Source: Hyparrhenia diplandra
Lineage: Eukaryota; Streptophyta; Magnoliopsida; Poales; Poaceae
Reading direction: 5' to 3'
Length of the DNA stretch: 64,000 bases
NCBI GenBank assembly: GCA_015847255.1
Contig: JADLZK010008245.1
Span: 300,352 to 364,351, forward strand
The notes beneath the pieces are model-generated. The model ran no database searches. It worked only from the letters and a program-made list of their open reading frames with translations, and was not told where the DNA came from. A program made the translations under genes and the position numbers. Each line of letters opens with the position of its first letter. The first letter of the stretch is position 1. Shown piece by piece: positions 32,074 to 42,996 of the stretch.

Positions 32074-34641
32074 TGTAACACCCGAAATTTTTGCATGATT
32101 TTTAATAGCTAAATTGATTTAATTATGCAATTTATGTGAAGCATGGAATTTAGTAAATAAATAAATTTTGTGAAATTAAAAATTATCATGAGGTAGAGAC
32201 ATGTTGTGCATTCATGCTGGGAGCATATATTTATTTATGTGATGCTTGTCTCGTTTGGTTTGATTTGGATTTCGAAATCTAATTTGAAAAGCAAATTCAA
32301 ATAAAAGAAAAAGTCTTTCTTTTTACTTCTTTTTCCTCCTTGCCTCTCAGCCCAACCGGTCCTCCCTCTCTGGTGAGTCCTGAGCCCAAGCTAGCTTTTC
32401 ACTTTGAGCCGCCCAATGGTAGGGACGGTCCAAGGGGACGCTACCCACCGGGGGTTCAAATCCTGGTGCTCGCACCTTTTTCCTGGGATTTTCCTAGGAT
32501 TTTTCGGCATTATGCATTAAGTGGTAGCGGCGTTCCGTCGACGACGAGGCGCCAATGGTGACTTCGAGAATCTCCAGATCTGCCGGTACTCAGTCCTTCC
32601 GGAGGTGCTCATAGGGGTAGGGTTTTGCGTGACGTGTGTTCGTAGGGGTGAGTGTGCGTGCGTATTGTGAGTGTCTGCGTTGTACTGTGTCATTCTCAAA
32701 AAAAAAAAAAAAAAAAAAAAAAAAAAGCAGTCCCGCAGCTCCTCCTTTCCCTGAAACAAGTTCAATCGAACTCTAACCGGACCATAACACCAAACCGACC
32801 ACGATGTGTGCATGCAACTGTGCTGAGCCCTATAAGTTCCTAGTGCCACGTCCGTATTCCCATCAAATCGCAGCTCTCGCTCTAGTTCCAGCAGCCGCAA
32901 GCTCTAGCTACATCAGTTGCCGCAAAAACCGCCGCCACCATCGCAATCTCATATTTTAAAAGAGCAGGGCTTTCTTCATATTTTTGCTGTCAGTCCTCAT
33001 CAGATTTAATTTCGAATTTCATTTATTTTATTTCGAAATCAGTTTTCAGTTTAATTACAGTTTTGCTTTCCAACTTCAAATTATCATATCTTTCTCGTAT
33101 TAAATCCGTTTTGAACCGTTCAACTTTCGTTAGATTCGTAATTTCGTAATCTACATGATAATATCACTGTTGGTCATATTTTTTGAACTTTTAAATTTCG
33201 AATTATTATTTAGTTAATTATTTTTTTACTAGTAAACTTGTAAAATTCATAACTTCACCGTTTAGCTCCGATTTTTGTGATCTTTATATCGATGTGATCG
33301 TAGCGACGAGTAGAATAGTTTTATGAGCTTTTCAAACTGTTATCTTACTGTATGGTGTACTGTTATCTTATTTTGCCTATGTTTGCTTCGTGTTTGATTT
33401 CATGTTCGGTTGTGTGTTGCTGCGTGATCGATTGAGTAGACGGTGATCAATTCGGGAACGGTCCGGAGCACTTTTGGGAAGAAGACCAGCAAGCTCAAGG
33501 CTTCATTCAAGGCAAGTATAGCTTGGGATCATCCTTGATGTCCTATTCACCTTAATTATTAATTCATGATGCATGTGTCCTCCTTGTTTGCCATTAAGGA
33601 CTTACCTAGTCTTGATTACTTTATCCTTGTCTCCTATGGGTTATGCATTTGGGTAGTAACTTGCTAGCGCTCAACCAACACACATTATTTATTTATTGCT
33701 TTATGGATTAAATCGAGATGATTAGTTGATGATGTCATGGTACATAGGGCGAAAGAGCTTGTGTTGTTTACTTATGAAGCTCTTAGCTCTCCATAAGGAC
33801 TTATTCATTCGTGATCATCCGGGATATACAGTACAGCTATGGGGGTCACATGGCTCTGACTTTGGTTGTTCAAGGGGTCTACCTAACTTTGTTGGTGGTT
33901 TGCCAAAATAGCGAGAAACGGGGTTGTAGCTCTGTTGGCCATTCAATATTTTTAGGAGGGTCTTTGAATGACCTTATATGGTCTTCACTTGGTTAGGGAG
34001 TCATGAACCTACTCTGGTGGAAACCATGACTCGTAGTGAAAGTGTACACCTCTGCTGCCAGAAAGTTAACTAAACCGACATGTCGGTAGTGTTCGCGGGG
34101 TCATGAACGGCCTTGGAGACATTAATGAATAGAATTGTGTGCATACTATGTTGTTGATATTAAATTGATGATATTTCTGTCCACACTTGTGAATAATGGG
34201 TTAATGGGATTCCTTTACGCTTAAGTTTAAAACTTGACCAACTCTAAAAGCAACCGGCAGCTTAAAGGCGGTGTCGCCTTCTTAGCCTCATAATCCCCGG
34301 CTATGCTTGCGGAGTTCGACATGAACTCACCCCTTGCTATATCACATTAAAGCAGATCAAGGTGGGTGCGGCGACTCACGATGATAACTACCGTGATGAG
34401 TACTACTAGGCTTGTGGTTCACCGGTTGGCTATCCTCGTGGAGTTGGAGCAACCATGGAGTGTCTTCATCGGTCTTCCGTTTGTGCTAGAACTTTGATTT
34501 TAATTTTGTATTGAATATTATTCGCTATATAATAAAGTTTCGGATATGATACTCCGTAATTTGTCATACATATGTGAGATTGATCTCTCGGGCACATATG
34601 TATTCTATACTCATTTTTGTCCTTTAATAATGAGTATGACA
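32074..34641 (+). mobile_element. Solo-LTR-like insertion with TGTAACACCC start
   Basis: It starts TGTAACACCCG and ends GTATGACA, so it has TG...CA termini, and it splits the CACTA gene: minus-strand coding sequence stops at one edge and resumes at the other. No internal region, primer site or coding motif is visible, so it looks like a solo LTR of about 2.57 kb including a SINE. The left flank is GCAAG and the right flank begins AGAAG; an exact target duplication is not visible, though a dropped CAG at the right edge would create one. Strand is given by the TG...CA reading only. Confidence 0.55.
32395..32726 (+). mobile_element. Au-type SINE
   Basis: A tRNA-derived head has the B box GGTTCAAATCC at about 32452-32462. 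The body matches the plant Au SINE: GTCGACGACGAGGCGCC near 32537, ATCTCCAGATCTGCCGG, then GGAGGTGCTCATAGGGGTAG and a GTGTGCGTG-rich tail. It ends in about 29 A residues at 32698-32726. The exact start is uncertain and no clear target duplication was found. Confidence 0.75.
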
Positions 34642-35110
34642 AGAAGGGGACCCTTTCTCTAGCAATCGACTCGCAAGTCTCTTCATTCTTAGCATGGCCA
34701 CCCTCCCTGGGAAACCCGTCGGCTTGAGCCGCGTGACAACTATCTTGCCTTCTCGCCACCTTGTGTGTGTCCCGACCCTCCGCTTCGACCGGAAAGCCGA
34801 TGGCTGCCCCTCTCCAAATTAAAAATCTCGAACGCCCCCGTGGTACCATCATCTCTCTTTTGCCCCCGTGGTACCATCATCCGCCTCTTGCTCTGTCTCT
34901 TCATATGTAGCTCTCCAACCATCCTCTAGAGAATAAGTTGTTTTGTTGCCAGATGATGTTGTAAATGTGCCATCGACACCTACATCGACACATTTAGGTT
35001 ACACAGAGAAGTCAACAGACTAGCACTAAGCAAAAAGCTAACAATAAGTAGGGTTTGTATATCACATAGCTGCAGCTTACCATTTTTGAGCGTGCGTCAA
35101 CAGTACCAAA
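34642..35110 (-). pseudogene. TNPA-like gene of the CACTA element, 5' exons
   Basis: The minus strand carries an open stretch with SSGNKTTYSLEDGWRATYEE followed by EQEADDGTTG (about 34850-34975), then on towards 34645. An AG acceptor-like site precedes it near 34982. A short upstream exon candidate ends in ARSKM followed by GTAAGC (donor at about 35079 on the minus strand). A 30 bp direct duplication lies at about 34830-34884 (CCCCCGTGGTACCATCATC twice). Assignment to the CACTA gene is by position and strand; no domain is recognised in this part. Confidence 0.4.
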
Positions 35111-35400
35111 AGACACACCGACAAAGCTTCACCGGTAGTTCTAGGGGCGAGGAAAAGGTATACAGTCATTGTTCTATCGTGAGCACGTATATTCATCTCT
35201 ATAAATAAAATAAGCAGCAGTAGTTACGCTTTCCTATGACAAAACCACACAGATAACAACATTATAGTAACACTCGTGTGTCACGTTCAAGATCTACAAC
35301 CTGAAAATATCCATGTGAGGATAAAATTATACAGTTCAATTCAAACATATGGCTTTTTATGAGGACTAAACAAACCACCGAGGCAGTAGAACAAATAAAA

Positions 35401-35996
35401 TGTCAAAAACTGGAAAGGAAGCCAAAAATATGTTAGTCGTAATATGAATGAGACCATCCAACACCTTTTCCTAGATTGTCCGTGATTCGAAAACGGTATG
35501 GAGGATCATCATTTTTATGCTACGTGCCTAAACCAGCCTTTAGATCTATATAAGCCATATGTTTGTTACATGGCTTACTAATCAGAATAAAAAGGATTAG
35601 AAACTTGATTTGGGTTGGGTTGGCGTCACAGCCTATATGTCGGGCCATTTGGCGCTTATCAAAACGATATTATCTTTAACAAAATGATAGTTTTCTCGTT
35701 GTCGAAGGTTATTTTCGTGATGAGCCTATTGGTGCGTATGATATGAGCCCGATTGCGGCGTGATGAACAAGACAAGAACACACTCTCGCTAATTAGTAGA
35801 AAACTAGAAGTGATTACTTTGGAGTTTCCCTATAGAGGGTGGAAGCACATTTATCATTAGCTTTAGTTCTCTTTATCCTGTTTTAGAGACTTGTTTTGCT
35901 CTTACCTTTTTATCCACTACTTGTAATAACAAGATGTGTACATCCTCTGGATGTAGAGGCCGGATGTTTTTTCTCATCCATTATCTAAAAACAAAA
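35401..35996 (+). pseudogene. LINE ORF2 3' end, copy 1
   Basis: It encodes the C-terminal zinc-binding segment of a LINE RT protein: NMNETIQHLFLDC followed by YSKTVW, then FNKMIVFSLSK and a conserved end near 35860. The 3' UTR runs to ATCTAAAAACAAAAA at about 35996. The frame is interrupted. Confidence 0.75.
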
Positions 35997-36137
35997 ACCT
36001 ACGTCGCTCGAACAGATTTGAAACTTTAGGTCACCCGAAATTAGCAAGGCCCTAATATTATACAGTTCAATTTCAGAATAGGCAAACTGTGAGGACTACA
36101 CAATCCACGAGAGGCACGAGATCACAAAAAAATTGCA

Positions 36138-36280
36138 CTCCCTCCGCTCCAAATTGCAAGTCGATTTGACTTTTTGGTTCGTCCATTTTGCTATGTATCC
36201 AGCATATTATTGTATCTAGGTACATAGCTAAATGGATGTACCCAAAAAGTCAAAGCGCTTACAAAATCAAACGGAGGAAG
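36138..36280. mobile_element. Stowaway-like MITE, array copy 1
   Basis: It begins CTCCCTCCG and ends in the inverted CGGAGGAAG, with long inverted arms (AAGTCGATTTGACTTTTTGG against CCAAAAAGTCAAAGCG). Confidence 0.8.
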
Positions 36281-36647
36281 TAGTTCAGAATAGAGGAATA
36301 TAAACAAACTATAGTTTAGCAACAGTTCGTTTAGTGGAAAAATTTTTGTAAGACAAGATAGTAGTAGTACTCGACAGAGCAAATAGTGTTCTCAAGCTTG
36401 TGTATTCATCTATGAAGAAAATAAGCGGCGAAATTAACACCTTTCCTCACTACCCGGCTTAATGAAAATTCGCGACATCGATGATGCGTTGATGCCTCGA
36501 AATCACCGAAGTAGCTACGTCGCTCGAACAGATTTGAAACTTTCGGCCACCGAAATTAGCAAGGCCCTAATATTATACAGTTCAATTACGTAATAGGCCC
36601 CTGTGAGGACTACATAATCCACGAGGCAATGGATCACAAAAATTGCA

Positions 36648-36793
36648 CTCCCTCGTTTCCAATTGTAAAGTCGCTTTGACTTTTTGGTTCGCCCATTTTG
36701 CTATGTATCCAGGCATATTATTGTATCTAGATACATAGCTAAATGGATGTACCGAAAAAGTCAAACCGACTTACAAACTAAAAACGGAGGAAG
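36648..36793. mobile_element. Stowaway-like MITE, array copy 2
   Basis: Same position within the 520 bp unit as copy 1; start reads CTCCCTCGTTTCC. Confidence 0.8.
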
Positions 36794-37161
36794 TAGTTCA
36801 GAATAGAGGAATATAAACAAACCGTAGTTTAGCAACAGTTCGTTTTCGTGGGAAATTTTTTTGTAAGACAAGATAGTTGTAGTACTCGACGAGAAAGTCA
36901 TTGTTCTCATGCTTGTGTATTCATCTATGAAGAAAATAAGCAGCAGAATTAACACCTTTCCTCACTACGGCGAATGAAAAATTCAAGGCGACACGGATGA
37001 TAAGTTGATGCCGGAAATCACCGAAGGAGCTCATCGAACAGATTTGAAAATTTCAGTCACCGGAAATTAGCAAGGCCCTAATATTATACGTTCAATTCTC
37101 GTAATAGGCGGGTGCGTGAGGACTACACAATCCACAGAGGCACGGATCACAAAAAATTAGA

Positions 37162-37309
37162 CTCCCTCCGTTTCCAAATTGTAAGTCGCTTTGACTTTTT
37201 TGGTTCGTCCATTTTGCTATGTATCCGGGCATATTATTGTATCTAGATACATAGCTAAATGGATGTACCAAAAAAGTCAAAAGCGACTTACAAGTCGAAA
37301 CGGAGGAAG
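37162..37309. mobile_element. Stowaway-like MITE, array copy 3
   Basis: Lies in the third, truncated unit of the first trimer. Confidence 0.8.
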
Positions 37310-37485
37310 TAGTTCAGAATAGAGGAATATAAAGAAACCGTAGTTTAGCAACAGTTCGTTTAGTGGGAAAATTTTTGTAAGACAAGATAGTAGTAGTACT
37401 CGACGTAGGCGGTCGGTGTTCCCATGCTTGTGTATTCATCTATGAAGAAAATAAGCAACAAAATTATCGGCAATCCTCACTAGGA

Positions 37486-38053
37486 AAAACTGGAAAGCAA
37501 GCCGTAAATGTGTTGGTTGTAATATGAATGAGACCATCCAACACCTTTTCCAAGATTGTCCGTATTCGAAAAACGGTATGGAGGATCATCTTTTATGCTA
37601 CTGGCCTAAACTAGCCTAGATCTACATAAGCCATATGTTTGGTACATGGCTTACTAATCAGAATAAAAAGGATTACAAACTTGATTTGGGTTGGCGCCAC
37701 GACTATATATTTGGGCCATTTGGTATTTGTCGAAACGATATTATCTTTAACAAAATGATAGTTTTCTCGTTGTCGAAGGCTATTTTCAGATGAGCCTATT
37801 GGCTGCGATATCGAGCCCGATTTAAAGGTGTGATGAACAAGACAAGAACACACTCTAAGCTAATTAGCGTAAAACTAGAAGTGATTACTTTGGAGTTTCC
37901 TATAGAGGGTGGAAGCACATTTATCATTTGCTTTAGTTCTCTTTATCCATTTTAGAGACTTGTTTTGCTCTACCTTTTTATGCACTACTTGTAATAATCG
38001 GGCTGTGTACATCCTCGGATGTAGAGGCGGATGTTTTCTCATCCATTATCTAA
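37486..38053 (+). pseudogene. LINE ORF2 3' end, copy 2
   Basis: The zinc-binding segment reads CVGCNMNETIQHLFQDC, a CX2CX7HX4C pattern as in LINE zf-RVT domains. A clean poly-A-like end (TCTAAAAAAAAAAAAC) is at about 38050-38063. Confidence 0.8.
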
Positions 38054-38203
38054 AAAAAAAAAAACTTCGTCGCCTCGAAGCATTTGAAAGTTTCAGTCAC
38101 ACTGAAATTAGCAAGGCCCTAATATTATACTGATTCAATTCACGTAATAGGGAGTCCGTGAGGACTACACAATCCACGAGAGGCCGCAGATCACAAAAAT
38201 TGC

Positions 38204-38348
38204 ACTCCCTCCGTTCCAAATTGCAAGTCGCTTTGACTTTTTGTTCGTCCATTTTGCTATGTATCCGGGCATATTATTGTATCTAGATACATAGCTAAAT
38301 GGATGTACCGAAAAAGTCAAAGCGACTTACAAACTGAAATGGAGGAAG
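38204..38348. mobile_element. Stowaway-like MITE, array copy 4
   Basis: First unit of the second trimer. Confidence 0.8.
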
Positions 38349-38718
38349 TAGTTCAAAGAATAGAGGAATATAAACAAACTATAGTTTAGCAACGATTCGT
38401 TTAGTGGAAAAATTTTTGTAAGACAAGATAGTAGTAGTACTTTCGAGAGGAAGCGGTGCTCTCAAGCTTGTGTATTCATCTATGAAGAAAATAAGCGGCC
38501 GAAATTAACACCTTTCCTCACTACCGGCGAATGAAAAATTCGCGACAATTTGGATGATGCATTGATGCCCGGAAATCATCAAGTAGCTACGCCGCTGAAC
38601 AGATTTGAAACTTTCGTCACCGAAATTAGCAAGGCCCTAATATTATACGGTTCAATTACGTAATAGGCGATCGTGAGGACTACACAATCCACGAGAGGCA
38701 CAGATCAAAAAAATTACA

Positions 38719-38867
38719 CTCCCTCCGTTCCAAATTGTAAGTCGCTTTGACTTTTTTTGGTTCGTCCATTTTGCTATGTATCCATGCATATTATTGTATC
38801 TAGATACATAGCTAAATGGATGTACCGAAAAAGTCAAAGTTTTACTTACAAACTAAAACGGAGGAAG
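38719..38867. mobile_element. Stowaway-like MITE, array copy 5
   Basis: Second unit of the second trimer; the 5' flank is TACA rather than TGCA. Confidence 0.8.
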
Positions 38868-39242
38868 TAGTTCAGAATAGAGGAATATAAACAAAGCGTA
38901 GTTTAGCAACAGTTCGTTTCGTGGGAAATTTTTGTAAGACAAGATAGTAGTAGTACTTGACAGAAAGCAAGTCATTGTTCTCATGCTTGTGTATTCATCT
39001 ATGAAGAGAATAAGTAGCGAGAATTAACACCTTTCCTCACTACGGGCGAATTAAAAATTCAGGCGACACGGATGATGAGTTGATGCCGGAAATCATCGAA
39101 GGAGCCACGTCGCCGAACAGATTTGAAAATTTCAGTCACCCGGAAATTAGCAAGGCCCTAATATTATACGATTCAATTCTGTAATAGGCGGTCTGTGAGG
39201 ACTACACAATCCACGAGAGGCACGCATCACAAAAAAATTGCA

Positions 39243-39391
39243 CTCCCTCCGTTTCCAAATTGTAAGTCGCTTTTGACTTTTTTGGTTCGTCCATTTTGCT
39301 ATGTATCCGGGGATATTATTGTATCTAGATACATAGCTAAATGGATGTACCAAAAAAAGTCAAAGCGACTTACAAGCTGAAACGGAGGAAG
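39243..39391. mobile_element. Stowaway-like MITE, array copy 6
   Basis: Third, truncated unit of the second trimer. Confidence 0.8.
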
Positions 39392-39561
39392 TAGTTCAGA
39401 ATAGAGGAATATAAACAAACCGTAGTTTAGCAACGGTTCGTTTAGTGGGAAAAAATTTTTGTAAGACAAGATAGTAGTAGCACTCGACAGCGAGCGGTCG
39501 GTGTTCTCATGCTTGTGTATTCATCTATGAAGAAAATAATAAGAGAATTATCGGCAATCCT

Positions 39562-40138
39562 CACTAGGAAAACTGGAAAGCAAGTTTAAATGTGTTGGTT
39601 GTAATATAAATGAGACCATCCAACACCTTTTCCAAGATTGTCCGTATTCGAAAACGGTATGGAGGATCATCTTTTATGCTACTTGGCCTAAACCAGCCTA
39701 GATCTACATGAGCCATATGTTTGGTACATGGCTTACTAATCGAATAAAAGGATTACAAACTTGATTTGGGTTGGCGTCACAACTATATCTTTGGGCCATT
39801 TGGCTATTTGTCGAAACGATATTATCTTTAACAAAATGATAGTTTTCTCGTTGTCGAAGGTTATTTTCGAGATGAGCCTATTGGCTGCGGATGCGAGCCC
39901 GGTTGCGTGATGAACAAGACAAGAACACCCTCTCGCTAATTAGCGAGAAAACTAGAAGTGATTACTTTGGAGTTTCCCTATAGAGGGTGGAAGCACATTT
40001 ATCATTTGCTTTAGTTCTCTTTATCCGCATTTTTAGAGACTTGTTTTGCTCTACCTTTTTTATCCACTACTTGTAATAATTGGTCGTGTACATCCTCGGA
40101 TGTAGAGGCCGGATGTTTTTCTCATCCAAGATCTAAAA
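39562..40138 (+). pseudogene. LINE ORF2 3' end, copy 3
   Basis: Reads CVGCNINETIQHLFQDC followed by YSKTVWRIIFYAT and ends in ATCTAAAAACAAAAAA. It is nearly identical to copy 2, which supports amplification of the whole 2.07 kb block. Confidence 0.8.
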
Positions 40139-40294
40139 ACAAAAAAGCTTCGTCGCTCGAAACAGATTTGAAAATTTCAAGTTACACGGAAATTAGCAAG
40201 GCCCTAATATTATACTGGTTCAATTACTCAGAATAGGGCGTCTATGAGGACTACACAATCCACGAGAGGCACAAATCACAAAAAAAAAATTACA

Positions 40295-40435
40295 CTCCCT
40301 CCGTTCCAAATTGTAAGTCGCTTTGACTTTTTGTTCGTCCATTTTGCTATGTATCCGGGCATATTATTGTATCTAGATACATAGCTAAATGGATGTACTA
40401 AAAAAGTCAAAGCGACTTACAAACCGAAACGGAAG
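40295..40435. mobile_element. Stowaway-like MITE, array copy 7
   Basis: Lies in the last full unit; the right end has lost four bases of the CGGAGG end. Confidence 0.75.
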
Positions 40436-40800
40436 TAGTTCAGAATAGAGGAATATAAACAAAACTGTAGTTTAGGCGTTTAGCAACAGTTGGTTTAGTA
40501 GGAAAATTTTTGTAACACAAGATAGTAGTAGTACTCGATAGAGCGTTAGTGTTCTCGAGCTTGTGTATTCATCTATGAAGAAAATAAGCGGCGGTAATTA
40601 TCATCTTTCCTCACTTCGTGGCGACGAAAAAATTCAGCGACACCGGATGGCGCGTTGATGCCAATTTGTTGGATGGAAATCAAGTATCCATGTGAGGCTA
40701 ATATTATACGAGTTCAATTACGCAATAGGCGGTCTATTAGGACTACAAGTAACCACGAGTCACGAGAACACAAAATAAATTAAATGTAGTTCGAGAATAG

Positions 40801-40881
40801 AATAGTATAGACAAAGCTGCAGTTTAGTAACATTTCATTTAATAGTATAGACAAACCGCAGGTTTAGTAACATTTCATTTA
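40801..40881. repeat. 40 bp direct repeat, two copies
   Basis: AATAGTATAGACAAA...TTTCATTT occurs at 40801-40840 and again at 40841-40881, at the diverged right edge of the array. Confidence 0.85.
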
Positions 40882-40889
40882 ATAGGCTT

Positions 40890-41599
40890 TTTCTGGCTTT
40901 TGGTTGTGTGCATGCATGGATTGGTTGATGTTCGATTGATCCTCCGAGTAGCATGCAGTGATGAACACTAATGAGATGTTTTAATTCGTTGTAATCTTGT
41001 GTTATATTTTGTGCGGGATGGTGTTGTCTTACTCTAATTCATGTGCTGCGTGGATGTTTGATTAATTGCATCCGAAATGATGAATGAACATGAGTGACAA
41101 TGGTACAAAGTATATTCATGTTTTGCGATGGTGTATAATTAAGATTCGTGAACAATCACTAGCATGGATGTTAGATGGGGAAACAAACAACCAAATTGAG
41201 ATTTAATTGTAGATCTTGCTAGGTTATGAAACTTTCTAGTTTAAAACTTTTTGATTTTTGGCATTATCTTGTAATGGAAAACTAGGTCCGAATTTTTTGA
41301 AAAATGGAAATTTAAATTTTTGGATGACCTCCAGACAAACTACCAATATAAAGACGTAGTTCCCAAATATCCACGAAATTTTTGTGCAAAATATCACTTC
41401 TTTTGTTGTGGCTTGATTTATTAACAAATGGTATTTAAGAATGACTTAAATTTGACTCTTTTTTGTACAAATTTTTTGAATAAGACGATTTGGTCAAACT
41501 TAGGGTCAAAAAGTCAAAGGTGCTATAATTTGAAACAGAGGGGCCTTTATATTTGGGATCATCTTGTCATGGAGAAACATGTAACGATTTTGAAAACAT
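40890..41599. other. AT-rich spacer, no gene seen
   Basis: Frames are short and unrecognised. A degenerate MITE-like end (AAAGTCAAAGGTGCTATAAT) lies near 41508. Confidence 0.4.
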
Positions 41600-41602
41600 T
41601 TA

Positions 41603-42698
41603 GGCCCCCTTTGGTTTCACGGGTGAAACACGGGGAAGGCATTCCTATGGAATTTTTCCTACGGGTCCTTTGGTTCATAGGATATTCACGGGATCATTTC
41701 TGTAGGAATGCGATCCTGAGCACGATTCCTCCGGAAAATCACAGGAAACATCACATGAGCTCAGAGCTCTTGGTAACTTTCCTGGCGCGAAAAGAGAGCG
41801 CTCGCGTGCGCCATTGACGCTATTCCAAAGCTCTGATCAAGCATAGCAGAGGTCTACTTGCCATCACAAGGCACGGAATCCAGCTCCTCCATCTCTTCCC
41901 CCTGAATCCGCTCGTCACCACTCCATCACCCTCGCACGCCGACCCGCGGCACCGACACCGCGAAAGCCGCCGTCCGCCAAAGACGAGCCCCGCACCGCCG
42001 CGATTACGCTCCGTCGGCCGGGAGCGCGCCACCGCCGACCTGCGGCTCGAGCGGAGCCCAATCCGGCGCGGCGGTTCCGATTCAGCAACGATTGCAACCA
42101 ATCCGGTGCGGGCTTCACGCGAGTGGTAAGCGGTTGTCGATCCGATGGGGCGTGGAGGTCGACCGTGGCGGTAGAGTTCGTTCGTGGCGGCGGAGTCAAA
42201 TCAACGATGACGGTATCGATCCGTGGCGGAGCTTTCGGACCGGCGGCGGCCCGGCGCTTGAATCGGCGAATCGAATCGGCGACACACGCTGAAAGCCCCG
42301 GGCGGCGGCGTTTATCTCAAATCAGCGGCGGCGCTTTTGAATCGACAAAGAAATCGGCCACACGTGCCTTGCAGCCTTGCTCGCGCGACGCGCCACCTCC
42401 GCCCGCCGTGCAGAGATGCGATGGGCGGCCCGGTGGACCGCTTTGGTGGAGTAAGAGAGAGAGGGGATGCCAGAGTATGGGAGCAGCGTGCGTGCAGATG
42501 GTCATGCTTTTTGTTTTGGGAACAATGGCCACGCTAGCTTTAAAAAATAATAAAAAACGGAGCTGCGGTGGCGGTTCGGATTCCCCAAAGGTTGGGTTTG
42601 CACGTAGGATTGCGCGTAGGATTGGAGAAGGATGTCATATCGATTCCTTTGAAATTCCTTTTCCTATCCTTTATTTACCCCTCAATCCAAAGGGGCCC
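41603..42698. mobile_element. PIF/Harbinger-like element with a GC-rich core
   Basis: Terminal inverted repeats are GGCCCCCTTTGG (left) and GGGCCCCTTTGG (right, inverted), flanked by the 3 bp duplication TTA at 41600-41602 and 42699-42701. The ends are AT-rich, while about 41800-42500 is very GC- and CpG-rich with frames on both strands (41820-42101 minus, 42123-42743 plus). No transposase motif is seen, so it is non-autonomous. The core could be captured host sequence, but I recognise no protein in it. Confidence 0.7.
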
Positions 42699-42701
42699 TT
42701 A

Positions 42702-42996
42702 GTAGATTACACATACTACACACATTGGGATAGTTTAGTATGAAGAAAGACGCAGACGCTTGTAGCGTGTTTTGCATGCGCTTTTTTGACGTTTGGCTCA
42801 CAGGGCGCTTGTGCGGCGGCATCGCCGCCTAATTAAGCGTCCCGACGCTTGTGCTGGGCTTGAAGGAAATCCTACCGTCATACCGTGACAAGCTAATTGT
42901 AGTATTGTTGACTAGTTATTCAGTTAATGAAGCACCTACTACACCGTTGTAGTAAAGTAGAAAAAAGTTTTACTATGCCTTCAATGTTTAGCATCC
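42702..42996. other. Short spacer with CACTA-like words
   Basis: GACGCTTGTAGCG (42755-42767) also occurs at 29632-29644, followed by related GCGCTTGTG words. ACTACACCGTTGTAGT forms a small hairpin near 42940. It could be a remnant transposon end. Confidence 0.35.

Larger units (their letters stand above)
28889..35110 (-). mobile_element. CACTA (En/Spm)-like transposon, partial, interrupted
   Basis: The identification rests on a minus-strand gene resembling plant En/Spm TNPA-type proteins, split by a 2.57 kb LTR. The left side begins near CACTATGTAAAAAGG at 28889, which looks like a CACTA terminus but may partly be LINE sequence. No matching inverted end was found to the right before the tandem array at about 35150. 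Boundaries are therefore uncertain. Confidence 0.5.
35150..40890. repeat. Higher-order tandem array of 520 bp units and LINE 3' ends
   Basis: Units start with a CGTCGCTCGAACAGATTTG-like word at 36001, 36517, 37034, 38066, 38590, 39110 and 40149. Spacings are 516, 517, 1032, 524, 520 and 1039 bp. The pattern is three units, the third cut at CCTCACTA and joined to a LINE 3' end, repeated twice with a period of about 2.07 kb, plus a final unit. The outermost pieces (about 35150-35395 and 40570-40890) are diverged copies without the MITE. Each inner unit has the same MITE at the same site. Confidence 0.85.

Noticed and set aside
35996..36000. LINE 3' ends as three independent insertions
   Set aside because: They share the same junctions on both sides in the array, so copies 2 and 3 are amplification products.
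36001..40700. CRISPR-like or centromeric satellite array
   Set aside because: Units are 520 bp, contain MITEs and LINE ends, and the organism is a plant. The size does not match the roughly 150-180 bp of known grass centromere satellites.
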